Source of the DNA: Tritrichomonas foetus
Taxonomy: Eukaryota; Parabasalia; Tritrichomonadida; Tritrichomonadidae
Length of the DNA stretch: 64,000 bases
Direction of reading: 5' to 3'
Assembly (NCBI GenBank): GCA_001839685.1
Contig: MLAK01001026.1
Location: forward strand, 23,253-87,252
A program made the translations under genes and the position numbers. This document shows, in pieces, positions 30,441 through 40,800 of this stretch (positions are counted from its first letter, which is position 1; each line of letters opens with the position of its first letter). The notes under the pieces were generated by a model that saw only the letters and a program-made list of their open reading frames with translations, did not search any database and was not told the origin of the DNA.

Positions 30441-30952
30441 GAATTTTTCCTCAGGAAAAAAATGAATTGAAAGATTTCAATTGCTTAACAAAATTCAATA
30501 TTATTCCGAACTTTAAAAAGAAACTTTTTGATACCGAATTTGAATCAAACTGACAAGATATTTTAATCAAGAAATAGGAATGTAAATGGATTCACAAAAA
30601 ATCTCACCGAAACAAGCTAAAACGCAATTCTATATACATAGTTTATTGAATGAATTTCATTCACTACATTTAAAGTGTTAACACAAATTCCAAATTATAT
30701 TATGCTACATGAAATATTTTTCTGTTTTTCAACAATATTTGATTTTAAGTTACTTTAAAAAGTAAAAGAAAATTTAGAATGGGAATATTGACTTTATTTC
30801 CAAATTTTAGGAAATAAATGTTTACACAGCTTTAGATCATTAGTGCATCTTGAAATGATTTCAATAACATTCTTTGTCAAGCAAAATGAAAAAATATTCC
30901 TCAAATTATTAAAAAAAAATAATTTTAACATTAATCAAATTGCAATGATTAG
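30441..30952. other. Intergenic region upstream of the ABC transporter
   Basis: AT-rich promoter-side sequence of the minus-strand ABC gene. No gene seen before the membrane-anchor remnant at 30953. Confidence 0.45.
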
Positions 30953-31183
30953 AAGAAAACGATTGTTTTTGATAATAATTTCCAATCGACAACATGTAAC
31001 AAAGATGAAGCAACTGGATTAAATCAACTCACATACATACCATCAAACAACAACAAACTTGACCCAGGTCTTAGAGCAGGAATTGTAATAGCTTGTTTGG
31101 TTGTTGCTGCAGTTATTGCAGGTTTGAAAATCTACATTTCTAAAAAGAAGAATCAATCATTGGGAATTGAATCCACAATTTAA
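30953..31183 (+). pseudogene. Orphan C-terminal membrane anchor of a surface protein
   Basis: This 76-codon open stretch ends in TAA and has no ATG start of its own. It encodes FDNNFQSTTCNKDEATGLN-like extracellular sequence. A textbook membrane helix follows (RAGIVIACLVVAAVIAGLKI), then the basic tail ISKKKNQSLGIESTI. This is the standard C-terminal end of trichomonad type I surface proteins. The upstream frame is closed by TAG at 30950-30952, so the ectodomain is missing. It is most likely a fragment left after deletion or partial duplication of a surface-protein gene. Confidence 0.55.
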
Positions 31184-31461
31184 ATTTTGAGTAAGTAAAA
31201 TCAATGAATGAAATTCCATTAGATTTCTTTTTGAATGCATATTCCACCTTTTTGCTGTATATTTTTCATAATATACATTTCGTCTTCGATTTTCTATTCT
31301 ATATAATTTCCGAACACTATTTTAATTAAAGATATTTTTCATTATCAAGTATGATTGTTTCAGATAAGCAATGTAAAAACTATAATCGTCAAAATCTTGA
31401 GATCGAATGTTAAATTTATCTTTATTTATAATAATATGCAACATACATCAAAAGCAACTCT

Positions 31462-32295
31462 TTATTTGTACCATTTCATTGCTTCTGTGCCTACTCGTCC
31501 AAAAGCGTCAACGACAACTCCAAGGACGTTTCCATATGTTGCTTTATTGTCATTTGCTTGTTTTATTAAAAAGTTTCCAATTGTTTTCCATGCGGAATTA
31601 TAAACGGCTACTGTTGCATAATCAAACATTACAATCCAAACAACATAAACGATGAATGTAGCAAAAGACGAAATTTTCATTTCAAACATCGCAATCATGA
31701 AAGTTTGAATCATGATGATCATTTCAAAGACAACTGGTGCTTTTTGTAATATTTTGTTGTTTGAAATACTTCGAATTGATTCTAAAAGTGAAGGATCTGC
31801 TTTTCCAGTGAGTGGAAGGAGGTCATTAACAATATATTTCAATAAACTAAGACCAAGAGTGATTAAATAACCAAAAATAGTCAAAATAGGCGTCAAATCA
31901 GAATATGTGAAAATTAAGAAAATTGTTAAATAATGAATATCTGGACATAAGAGGGCCTTTCGATAAATTGAGAAGATTTCGTCATTAGTTGAATTATTGC
32001 CCAAGTTGTTATTTTCATCTCCGTCGCTTTTATTGTCTTTTTGAAACATATATTTGGCGATGGAAAAGAGATGGACGATTGTGATAAGAGCCGTGAAAAA
32101 CACTCTCATGATCTGAAATGGTGCACCTGTTCCAAATGTAAGAATGAGAAATATTGCGGATATAAATGCGAGAAAATTGAATGCTTGATAGACATGATAT
32201 AAAATTTTGTGAATATCTTGTGATCCTAAACTCGAATGTAATGATGTTGAATGGTCTGATTGAGAAGAGGAAAGGGAATCATTTAGATCTTCCAT
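31462..32295 (-). CDS. TMEM33/Pom33-like ER or nuclear-envelope membrane protein
   Basis: This is a 277-residue multi-spanning protein with about four to six hydrophobic segments: FNFLAFISAIFLILTF, a helix near ~67-82, YLTIFLIFTYSDLTPILTIF, FEMIIMIQTFMIAMF and FIVYVVWIVMFDYATVAVY. Arrangement, length and the spacing of the central double helix from the last Tyr-rich helix resemble the TMEM33/Pom33 family. Those proteins shape ER membranes and support nuclear pores. The Ser-rich N-terminus is cytosolic. The similarity is by eye and the call is tentative; a multi-span ER protein is the safe reading. A transposon now sits ~118 bases upstream of its ATG. Confidence 0.5.
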   Translation of the reverse strand: MEDLNDSLSSSQSDHSTSLHSSLGSQDIHKILYHVYQAFNFLAFISAIFLILTFGTGAPFQIMRVFFTALITIVHLFSIAKYMFQKDNKSDGDENNNLGNNSTNDEIFSIYRKALLCPDIHYLTIFLIFTYSDLTPILTIFGYLITLGLSLLKYIVNDLLPLTGKADPSLLESIRSISNNKILQKAPVVFEMIIMIQTFMIAMFEMKISSFATFIVYVVWIVMFDYATVAVYNSAWKTIGNFLIKQANDNKATYGNVLGVVVDAFGRVGTEAMKWYK

Positions 32296-32414
32296 GATAA
32301 TTTAGTAAAAAATTATTGCTATTATTCTGTAAATATCTGGCCAAACATTTGACCATTTATCACAAGAAACTTATGTGAAATGTTATGTGAAATATAATTC
32401 AATTCTGGAATATA

Positions 32415-32750
32415 TAGTAGCGCCGGATTTGAGTGAAAACGTCGGTTTCGAAGTGAAAACATTCAGCTTTTTGATAATATATCTGGTTTGTAATTGAAAG
32501 AATTATGATCGTTGTAATAAATAAAACATGAATATCTAAAGATCAATTTAAATTTATTGTTTAATATTTATATAAATAATTTAGTTTATTGTGAAGATTA
32601 AATTAACACAGTCTCGTAAATTTTTTTTTCTGGAATCGTAAATTAAATTCGCAATTTCGACTTTTTCAAAATTAAACGAAAATGACTTAATGCATCTATT
32701 AACATCATATATGCATATATTTATTGAAAATTTGGATAAAAAAACAGATT
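32415..32750 (+). repeat. Left 336-bp terminal inverted repeat
   Basis: Matches the complement of 34147-34481 almost perfectly from TAGTAGCGCC to CAGATT, with a single-base length difference in an A run near 32737-32744. Confidence 0.92.
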
Positions 32751-32794
32751 CGAGGAATTTCTGGATTCTGTACGTTAAGAACATTATATAGTGA

Positions 32795-34111
32795 ATGAAT
32801 CCCGTTCCTGTTCCTTCTATTATCAAATGTGTGGAGGCATATGGAGTCTTAGATGGTGAGAAACTACATAAAATGCTGATTAGCAGTGATTTCAGGTCGG
32901 CCCCTTCGTTACATGCACAAATTCTATTTTTGAAAAATGTGATCCCAGAGATCCCAGTTCGAACAATAATGTTTCTTCTAGGTTTGTCAACCCGCGCATA
33001 TTACAAAGCACTGAAATCTGATACTTTTCTAGAAACTACGGTTGTTGTTTTACCTAAAAGGAAATTGTTATCAGAAGATGAAGAAATTCAAATTTGTACA
33101 CTTATCCGAGAACAGCAGTGCTTAAATGATTGTTTTTCCGGGAAGGATATTCGAGATATTGCAAGTGAACTATACAAGAAAAGAACTGGTATAGATAAAA
33201 GTTTTTCACGCGATTGGTTGTGCGATTTTCGCAAAAGGCATGAAGAATTAATAGTTCGCGTAAAAGCAGATTCTATCGATGATTCTCGTTCGAATATATC
33301 ACTTGACGAAGTTGAAACCTATCTGACAATGATTAATGAAATGATGAAAAATCCACCTGATCCGCTGCTTCTCATAAATTTCGATGAGACAGGATTCGGA
33401 AGACGTCCAGAAAAAGGTAAGCGCAAATATGTCTACATTCACAAAAACTGCAACATCAAAGCATTTTGGCGGGAAAAAACCGATCAGCATCATATTTCTG
33501 TCGTTTCATGTATAACAGCAGCTTGTACATGCTTAAAACCTCTTTGTTTATCTACACGGAAGACGATGGACGAGGATATAAATGATACTTTCTTTTTCAG
33601 ATGGGGATCATATTATTCTACACCAAAAGGATACATGAACATTGAATCGATGCTATACTGGGTAAACACTATCCTCAAGCCATATATTGCATCAGTTCGT
33701 ACAGTTATTGGTCAAGAAAAACCTTGTTATATCATTGCAGATGGGTTCAAGTCACATTTTCACTCAAATGTTATCCAAGCATTAAATGAAATAGGTTATA
33801 TTCATCTCATTCCTCTTCCTGCACACTCATCGCACATTACGCAAATGTTGGACGTTTCATATTTTGGAGCAGTAAAAAAGAAATATTCTGTCACCCCAGG
33901 AAACAACGAAATTGAATCTAAATTTACACGTAAGTTGCTAAGAATTAAAAAATCTTTTGAAACTGTAACGACTAGCGAATTAATTCGTACTTCATGGGAA
34001 GCAAGTGGCTTCCCAATTCATGTGTCCAATGGCCAAGTTATTGGGTTTTCATTTTCAGAGTCTTTCAAAAATATACTAATCGCAAAAACTTCACATCATG
34101 AAGTTGAATAA
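32795..34111 (+). CDS. Pogo/Tigger-type DDE transposase
   Basis: This 438-residue protein has two N-terminal helix-turn-helix regions. One lies at ~50-75; the other, a CENP-B/Tc5-like segment at ~90-160, includes RDWLCDFRKRHEELIVR. The DDE_1-type nuclease core (~190-375) has INFDETGFG with Asp197, IIADGFKSHF with Asp316, and HSSHITQMLDVSYFGAVKK with Asp353. The third acidic residue is Asp with 36 residues between the last two, as in pogo-like enzymes. All catalytic residues are present and the frame is undamaged, so the enzyme may be active. Translation starts at the ATG at 32795, 44 bases inside the left repeat. Confidence 0.9.
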   Translation: MNPVPVPSIIKCVEAYGVLDGEKLHKMLISSDFRSAPSLHAQILFLKNVIPEIPVRTIMFLLGLSTRAYYKALKSDTFLETTVVVLPKRKLLSEDEEIQICTLIREQQCLNDCFSGKDIRDIASELYKKRTGIDKSFSRDWLCDFRKRHEELIVRVKADSIDDSRSNISLDEVETYLTMINEMMKNPPDPLLLINFDETGFGRRPEKGKRKYVYIHKNCNIKAFWREKTDQHHISVVSCITAACTCLKPLCLSTRKTMDEDINDTFFFRWGSYYSTPKGYMNIESMLYWVNTILKPYIASVRTVIGQEKPCYIIADGFKSHFHSNVIQALNEIGYIHLIPLPAHSSHITQMLDVSYFGAVKKKYSVTPGNNEIESKFTRKLLRIKKSFETVTTSELIRTSWEASGFPIHVSNGQVIGFSFSESFKNILIAKTSHHEVE

Positions 34112-34146
34112 TTTAGAGAAAAGTAAAAATTTCTTATAAGATTCCA

Positions 34147-34481
34147 AATCTGTTTTTTATCCAAATTTTCAATAAATATATGCATATATGATGTTAATAG
34201 ATGCATTAAGTCATTTTCGTTTAATTTTGAAAAAGTCGAAATTGCGAATTTAATTTACGATTCCAGAAAAAAAAATTTACGAGACTGTGTTAATTTAATC
34301 TTCACAATAAACTAAATTATTTATATAAATATTAAACAATAAATTTAAATTGATCTTTAGATATTCATGTTTTATTTATTACAACGATCATAATTCTTTC
34401 AATTACAAACCAGATATATTATCAAAAAGCTGAATGTTTTCACTTCGAAACCGACGTTTTCACTCAAATCCGGCGCTACTA
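34147..34481 (-). repeat. Right 335-bp terminal inverted repeat
   Basis: Complement of the left repeat; ends with GGCGCTACTA followed by the flanking TA. Confidence 0.92.
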
Positions 34482-34597
34482 TAATTGTGATGTCACATGA
34501 GAGAACGTTAAAGAAATTAGTAATTGGCATTTTTATCTGATGTTTCATCATTGAAATTTGAAACAAAGTCTGTCAATTTTGGTTATTTAAGTTTCAC

Positions 34598-35065
34598 ATG
34601 AATTCAGGGCGTCGACGTGACAGAAAGCCCCTAGTCTCAAAATATAAAGTACATGACATAAGTGATTCCAATGCTAGTATAAATACAAAAACCAAAAAGA
34701 AAATCCAATCATCATCTCAAAAAAGTGGCGCTAGTGCAAAAAGGTCGACATCCGTATCAAGAGTTACTCCTTCAAAACAGCCTGTATTTTGTATCGTTTG
34801 TCCTCAAGAAAACAACCATTTTGAGGCATCAGCAGAACCACTCACAGAAGAAGAAAAGGAAAAGTTCAGGAAGAGAATCCGCCTAGATTTCCAATTTTTA
34901 CACATAGTGATGAAAAATAGCTTTAGTGTTGCAGAAAGTAAAATTGCTACAAAACTGGACGAATCGAAGAAAAATGAAATTAAGAGCAGCACTTATGAAT
35001 TAAAAGCAGAAGCCCTTCAACAACTATATGAGGAAACTTGCCAATCACGTTTTATTATTCTTTAG
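34598..35065 (+). CDS. Small basic protein of unknown function
   Basis: This 155-residue protein has a basic, Ser/Lys-rich, probably disordered N-terminal half (~1-60). A helical part follows (~80-150) with a charged coiled-coil-like stretch (EEEKEKFRKRIRLDFQFLHIVM) and an Ala/Leu-rich last helix. Cys65 and Cys68 form a lone CxxC. No known domain recognised; a nucleic-acid or cytoskeleton partner is possible from composition but is not shown. Before the transposon inserted, its ATG lay ~235 bases from the divergent ATG at 32295. Confidence 0.55.
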   Translation: MNSGRRRDRKPLVSKYKVHDISDSNASINTKTKKKIQSSSQKSGASAKRSTSVSRVTPSKQPVFCIVCPQENNHFEASAEPLTEEEKEKFRKRIRLDFQFLHIVMKNSFSVAESKIATKLDESKKNEIKSSTYELKAEALQQLYEETCQSRFIIL

Positions 35066-35572
35066 AAACTGTCTTCTTTCTAATTCATCAAACATAATGC
35101 GCTTGAACGTTAGCATTTTAACTTTATGAAATTTTAATCATTCTTTTCGAACTTACAGTTTACCAGAAAATATCAGTATTTTTTTTTATTGTTATACAAG
35201 TTGTTGAATTTCTATCAGGAAAAATGTTATTTTGATATTTGAGTGAATTACAAAAGAAACTATTTCAAGAAAACACCTTTTTTTGAAGCAAATAGATTAA
35301 AAGAGTCGAAACAAGTTCTTGGTGTTATCCCTTTTAAGCACAAAAGTTCCATCAATATTTGAAAACTCGTCTTAAAAACTATCAAACAAAATATATTCAA
35401 TTTATCTAATAAGTTATTTCATCATATGAACTAAAATGCATGAATAAGACATAAACTATTATTGAATCTATAAATATGTGGGTAAAAAAAAGAACAAAAT
35501 GTGGCAATATCTATATCATTTATCTTTATTCTAATATTTATATATAAAATTATCATCATCAGATTTTTACAT
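35066..35572. other. Convergent intergenic region
   Basis: 3' region of the basic-protein gene and of the FHA-RING frame. AT-rich; no gene seen. Confidence 0.5.
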
Positions 35573-35896
35573 CTAGAAAAAAGAGAACTCCCAATTTGGT
35601 ATCTTTGTATGTTTGGAAAAAAATGTTGAAAAGTAAAAATTCAATACCAATAAAATGATTTCATTTTTTGGAGCATTAGGAGGAACACTTATATCTAAAT
35701 TCTGTGCAGCTATTAAAATTTCGTAATGCGTTGCATTTACAATGTCAATGTGTGTATTTTTTAACAATTTAAGAAGAACCAATTTTCTTAAATTATGACT
35801 TTTCACAATATTGATCCATTTCCAAAAGGTATATTTATCTTCTTCATCCCAAGCTCGAAAAATAGTACATTTTTCGATTTCTTGGTAATTTGTGAT
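35573..35896 (-). pseudogene. In-frame continuation of the FHA-RING gene past a TGA
   Basis: The frame of the FHA-RING gene continues for 107 codons after its TGA (35897-35899) with no further stop before 35573. It encodes coding-like sequence: EIEKCTIFRAWDEEDKYTFW, then a helical part whose THYEILIAAQNLDISVPPN resembles a SAP-type motif. There is no ATG near its start. It is probably the original C-terminal domain, separated by a nonsense mutation, a sequence error or stop-codon readthrough. Confidence 0.5.
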
Positions 35897-36550
35897 TCAA
35901 ATATCTCTAAATAAATATTCGAGTGAATAAACTAATATTATTCCATTGTTATAAGATATATCAGAACAGTAATTTAATTTGAATTCTGTTCTGCAAACAG
36001 GACAAGAACAAGACCGAAAACAATATTTGCATTCAGTCTCCCATTTTTGAATGCATTTTCGACAAAAACTATGACCACATAATAATAACACTTCATCTTC
36101 AATAACTTCTAAGCAAATTGGACAGACTTCTGTTTCTTTTTTGAAAGCAATTGATTTGTTTTTATCAATTTGATGATAGAATTGAACTTTTGGTGGAATA
36201 CTATAGAAAATATATCGACATTCTGCTTTTTCAGTGGATATAACTCTATCTCCATAGCCGAAAATTGAACCTGCACCAAAAACAATCTCATCACCATTGC
36301 ATAATAATTGACGGTGAATTTTTCTTTTATTTACATAAGTTCCATTTAACGAATAGTTGTCTTCTATTATCCAAGTGTCTTTTGATAGTCTATGTTGCAT
36401 GAACATGTAAGCATGAATTTTCGAAATTTCTTGACCTTGATTTGTATCGAGCATTACGTCGCCGCGTCTTCCAAATGAAACCTTATCTTTATTAAGCACA
36501 ATAAATGGAGGGATTTTATAGTTTGTTATATTGCTTTTTCTGATGAGCAT
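35897..36550 (-). CDS. FHA-RING E3 ubiquitin ligase-like protein
   Basis: This 217-residue protein has an FHA domain (~5-105) with the phosphopeptide-binding landmarks FGRRGDVML, the Ser/His pair in EISKIHAYM and NYSLNGTYVN. A C3HC4-type RING finger follows (~142-190: CPICLEVI, CGHSFCRKC, CPVCR). FHA plus RING is the layout of CHFR and RNF8, which ubiquitinate targets in mitotic checkpoint or DNA-damage signalling. Those proteins have further domains. Here the frame stops at TGA 35897 but continues openly to 35573, so the present product may be truncated. The ATG at 36550 opens directly into the FHA domain. Confidence 0.75.
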   Translation of the reverse strand: MLIRKSNITNYKIPPFIVLNKDKVSFGRRGDVMLDTNQGQEISKIHAYMFMQHRLSKDTWIIEDNYSLNGTYVNKRKIHRQLLCNGDEIVFGAGSIFGYGDRVISTEKAECRYIFYSIPPKVQFYHQIDKNKSIAFKKETEVCPICLEVIEDEVLLLCGHSFCRKCIQKWETECKYCFRSCSCPVCRTEFKLNYCSDISYNNGIILVYSLEYLFRDI

Positions 36551-37845
36551 GATTGCGATGCTATTGTGATGACAATCACTTTCTTATATGAATAGGTTTT
36601 TTCTTTTTATCGCATTTTTCAATTAATTGAAAAATTTGTTAGTGTATATTCAAATCATTCAATATATTTGATATAAATATCGCTTCAACAATTCAAAAAA
36701 ATTCAAAACTGCAGAAATATTTTCAATGAGATTTTATTTTGATTTCAAACTTTTTCATTGAATGAGAAAATGTGAAATGATATTTAAATAAGCGATATCA
36801 GATGTCAAGTCTTTTATCGTCAAATATCGAATTCCAAAATCTGGCCTTCATTGGAAAATGAATGACAACCTAGATAAATCTTGAATTTTCGCGAAAAAGA
36901 TTATGAGATATTCGAGATATTGAAGTAAAAAAGAATTTTGATATTGGATATTGAGAAGCATAAATATAATTTAATAAGAAGATTTTTCGAGAAAAATGCT
37001 TCTTCATTTTCAGTGAGGAAAAAATTAGAAAAAATCATCAATTTTTATCGTCAATTTAGTAATCATTCGCAAAATATTAGAGTTTGTTATTAATACCAAT
37101 ACTAATATTAATATTAATTGATTCATTAAAATCGCGAAAAACTGAGATATTGTGAAATAGCGAAAGAATTCATAGAACTTTTTGGTGAGATAAATGATAA
37201 GCTCTTTCTAACATGATATTTATTTATTTAAAAATACATGCGGAATTTCTGTAAATGAATCCTTGAGTGAACTTATGAAAAACTCGAAAAAACGAAAGTT
37301 TGAGCCTAATAGTTATATAATAACTTTTTATCATTTTTATAAGATGATAATCTGCAGTAACTGAGATTATTGTTGTATTGGTGTTAATGTTTAACGTGAA
37401 AGAAAGGGGTTCATGTTTACATGTTGATATCAAAAATGGAGGAGTTGTTACTTACCTTGTAAACCAAAAATAAAGCAAAATAAAAAATTCATGTAATTTT
37501 GTCTTTCTTAAATAAACAAGCGTTCGTAAAAAGAAAAATATAAAAATATTATTTTTATCTTTGTAAATTCGCTTTTATAATAAATAAATATGTCAGGTGC
37601 TTTCATTTTCGACATAAAAATGTTCACCTTCAATATCAATTCATTTTGATATATAATTACTAACAAATTACATTTTCAATATTTTCTCTCAAGGGAAAAA
37701 TGTTGGTAATAATATTCTGTATCATAGTTTTTCCAATGAGTCATTCTTTGCTAAAATAATGTGAATTCTTTAATTCAAAAATTTTTCTTACTGATAAGAG
37801 TAGAAAAATTTTGTGAATTCAATTCATATATAAAAATGGCTTTCA
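36551..37845. other. 1.3-kb intergenic region
   Basis: Promoter of the FHA-RING gene and 3' region of the kinase-Sel1 gene. A 69-codon minus-strand frame (37224-37433) has no features of a gene. No RNA gene recognised. Confidence 0.5.
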
Positions 37846-40800
37846 TTATTCAATTTTCCCTAATATTTCTTTGACTTTTGCTTTGCTCATTAAAGTCGAA
37901 ATAAACTGTTTGGCTTCCTGCGATCCACTATTTGCTTTATTTCTCAAGTTTATGTAAGCATTTTTGGCATCGTCAGGGAAAGGTCTTTTATCAACATTCA
38001 TTCTGACCAATTCATACAGTGCTTCAATGCTTCCTTTGTTTGCTGCTCTTTTAAAGGACTTCACAGCTTGGTAAATTTCGCCTGTTTTTTTCAAATTATT
38101 TCCATGTCGAATCAAAGCAGCAGTATAGCCATTTTCTTTTGACTGTTTGAAGTAAAACTCGGATTCTTGTTGTTGTCCTTTTTGGTTCAATTCCAAGTAA
38201 GTCGCATATTCAAATTGTGCAATCATGTTTCCCAATTTTGCCGCTTTTCCAATCATCTCATCTGATTTGGAATATCTCCCGTAGAAATAAAGCATGTCTC
38301 GAATTCCATTATTGGCTGCTTTTTTCACGCGATTCACATATGTAGCTTTTTGAAGTAAGATATCATAAAAAGTTGTTAGTTCGATTTCACTGAGTTGAAC
38401 TTTAACATATGATGCTAATTTGCAGTATAAGAAGATTGCATCAATATGTTTTTGTGCGGCTGCTTCTTTTAAAAATTTGAGAGCTTCATCACTTTTCTTG
38501 TCCTTCATTAAAATTTCACCATAACGAAACTGCCCTTCTGCATCACCATTCAATGCGGCTTTTTCATACCAAATTTTAGCATCTCTTTCGTTAGCTTTAG
38601 AAAGTAGCTTGGCTAAGAAGAGTTGGCATTCTATATCTTCTTTATTTGCTGCTTTCTTTAATAATTCAATGATTTCATCATTGATTTCATTTTTTAATGA
38701 CATCAATTTGGCATAATGTAAAATAGAGTTGGTATTTCCGTTCTTGGCACTTTTTCGGAATAACTCAATCGCCTCACTTTCTTTCCCAGCCAAGAGTTTC
38801 TGGTGCGCGATAAAATTAATTGCACTATCATTATTCTTCGAAAATGATGCGTTTATGTATTTATCTGACAGTTCTTGATTTTGCTTTCGAATCAACATTC
38901 CGTATTCAAACTGCGCCGCTGGATAATTTTTATCTGCACTTTTCTTCAAATATTCTCTTGCTAGGTCCAAATTTTTCTCAATACCGAACCCATTTTTCAA
39001 TGCTTGAGCATACGAAAACTGTGATATTGGATCTCCTTGATCAGCTGATAAATGAAAATAATAAGCAGCTTTTGACCAATTTTGATTCTTTTGTGCTTCT
39101 AAGGCAAGCCAACGTTGTGCACTCCGATTTTGTTTGTTTAATGCCATCATGCAATATTTCTGATAATCATTATTATTATCTTTTTTTGAGAGTTGTCCAT
39201 ATTCAAACATCGCTTCTGGGCTTCCATTATCTGCTGCTATTTTATAATAAGATTTAGCTTCGTTTAAATTCACTTTTACACCTGGATTTCCTTTTCTTAA
39301 GATTTCACCATATTGAAATTGAGCTTTAACATTTCCGTTATCGGCTGCCTTCTTTAAATATGATGTGCTTTGACTATATAAGTGTAATTCATTCAATTTC
39401 ATTGAATATTTAAACATTGCTTCAATATCACCGTTATCGGCTTTTTCTTTCATTTCATTCATTTCTTTTGATTTTTGATCGTTTTGAGAAACTAAAGCTT
39501 TCTTTTCATTTGTTTTTTGGAATCGATTTATGAAAACTGATGAAGTTGCTTTTCTTAAATTAAAACCAGCTACAGGTAAATTATTTTTCTGATTATTCAA
39601 AAAGTTTGTTGTTTTAAAGAAAGGTGAAGAATCCCGTGAAGAATGTGTTGGTCGTGGTGAATGTATTTTTGAGTATTCAAATGGAGCAATCCGTGCGGAA
39701 ATTGGACAAGTATTCACTTCTTCAAAATTGTCAAAATCTAACCGCATGAAACTTTCTTCGATAGGTTCACTTCGAATTAATGCTAAACTTAAAGGAAGTG
39801 GGCAATTATTAAATTTAAACTGGGGTTCAAATGATTCACTAATTTCTAACTTTACAGGTGACTTTCCAGGCATTTGTCTAAATTTATGAAAGAATTCATA
39901 AAAATGGCAAGATGAAAGATAAAGATGAGTAAAATTCATTCGTGAATCGTGTGAAAAAAAATGGGTGTGACTTATATTAAGTGCAACTTGACAGTTGGAA
40001 TTCACGCTTTCTATATAAACACTTAAAGAAATGTCCAAATCAATTTTTGGACGAGTAACTAATCTCTTTTTCTGTGAAATCAAATAATTATGTTTATCAC
40101 TTGAGTCAATATTCAAATTTTCAGGATTTTCATCAAATTTTTCATTATTATCATCATTTTGGCTAATCTCTTCATCTGTTTCGTATACAAAAGTATTGTC
40201 TTCAAATATTTCGGTTTTATTAAATGTTTTTCTTTCATCACAAACATAAATTTTATTACACTGACTCTCACTAAAACCATATAAAGATTTCGAATTAATG
40301 AATTGTGATTTCATTGGTGTTTGATTTTGGTCAGAGTTTTGTGACAGAATTAGATTTTGTATGTCTGAGTTTGAATATTCGACTTTATCAGTGTGAGTTG
40401 TAAAAAGTGGCTCTTGTGTGAAATTGAAGAGTCTTGTTTGAATTTCTCGTCCTGTCATTTGATGTTGCAAAATTTTTGTTGAATAATCAACGAATTCGTT
40501 TGATTCACTTCCCGGATAACCTTTTTCTAAAATACTATCTACTATTTCTGCAAATGTTGGACGTTTTGAAGATTCTTGATCCCAACATTGAATAATCAAA
40601 TCTTTATATGGAGTATCAACCAGAAATTTAGGCCTTTTTTTCGAATTTATGAATGCTTTTAAACTGTCACGGTTTCGAATTCCATTTTTGAGAAAAGGAA
40701 CTTCTCTTTGAGTAATTCTGTATAAAACTAAAGCAAAAGAATAAACGTCACATTTTGATGAATATTCATTTTCATTCATAATTTCAGGTGCAGTGTACAA

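Larger units (their letters stand above)
32415..34481 (+). mobile_element. Complete pogo-like DNA transposon with long TIRs
   Basis: The 2067-bp element is bounded by near-identical inverted repeats of ~336 bp and by the dinucleotide TA on each side (32413-32414, 34482-34483), the target site of Tc1/mariner/pogo elements. The termini are TAGTAGCGCCGGATTTGAGTG and its complement. Inside is one transposase gene with an intact catalytic triad (32795-34111). Near-identical repeats and an open transposase suggest recent insertion. Two AGTGAAAAC direct repeats near each end (32432-32440 and 32452-32460, mirrored at 34436-34464) could be transposase binding sites. Confidence 0.9.

Noticed and set aside
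32581..32826. 81-codon minus-strand frame in the left transposon repeat
   Set aside because: Lies mostly inside the inverted repeat and overlaps the transposase start; no coding features.
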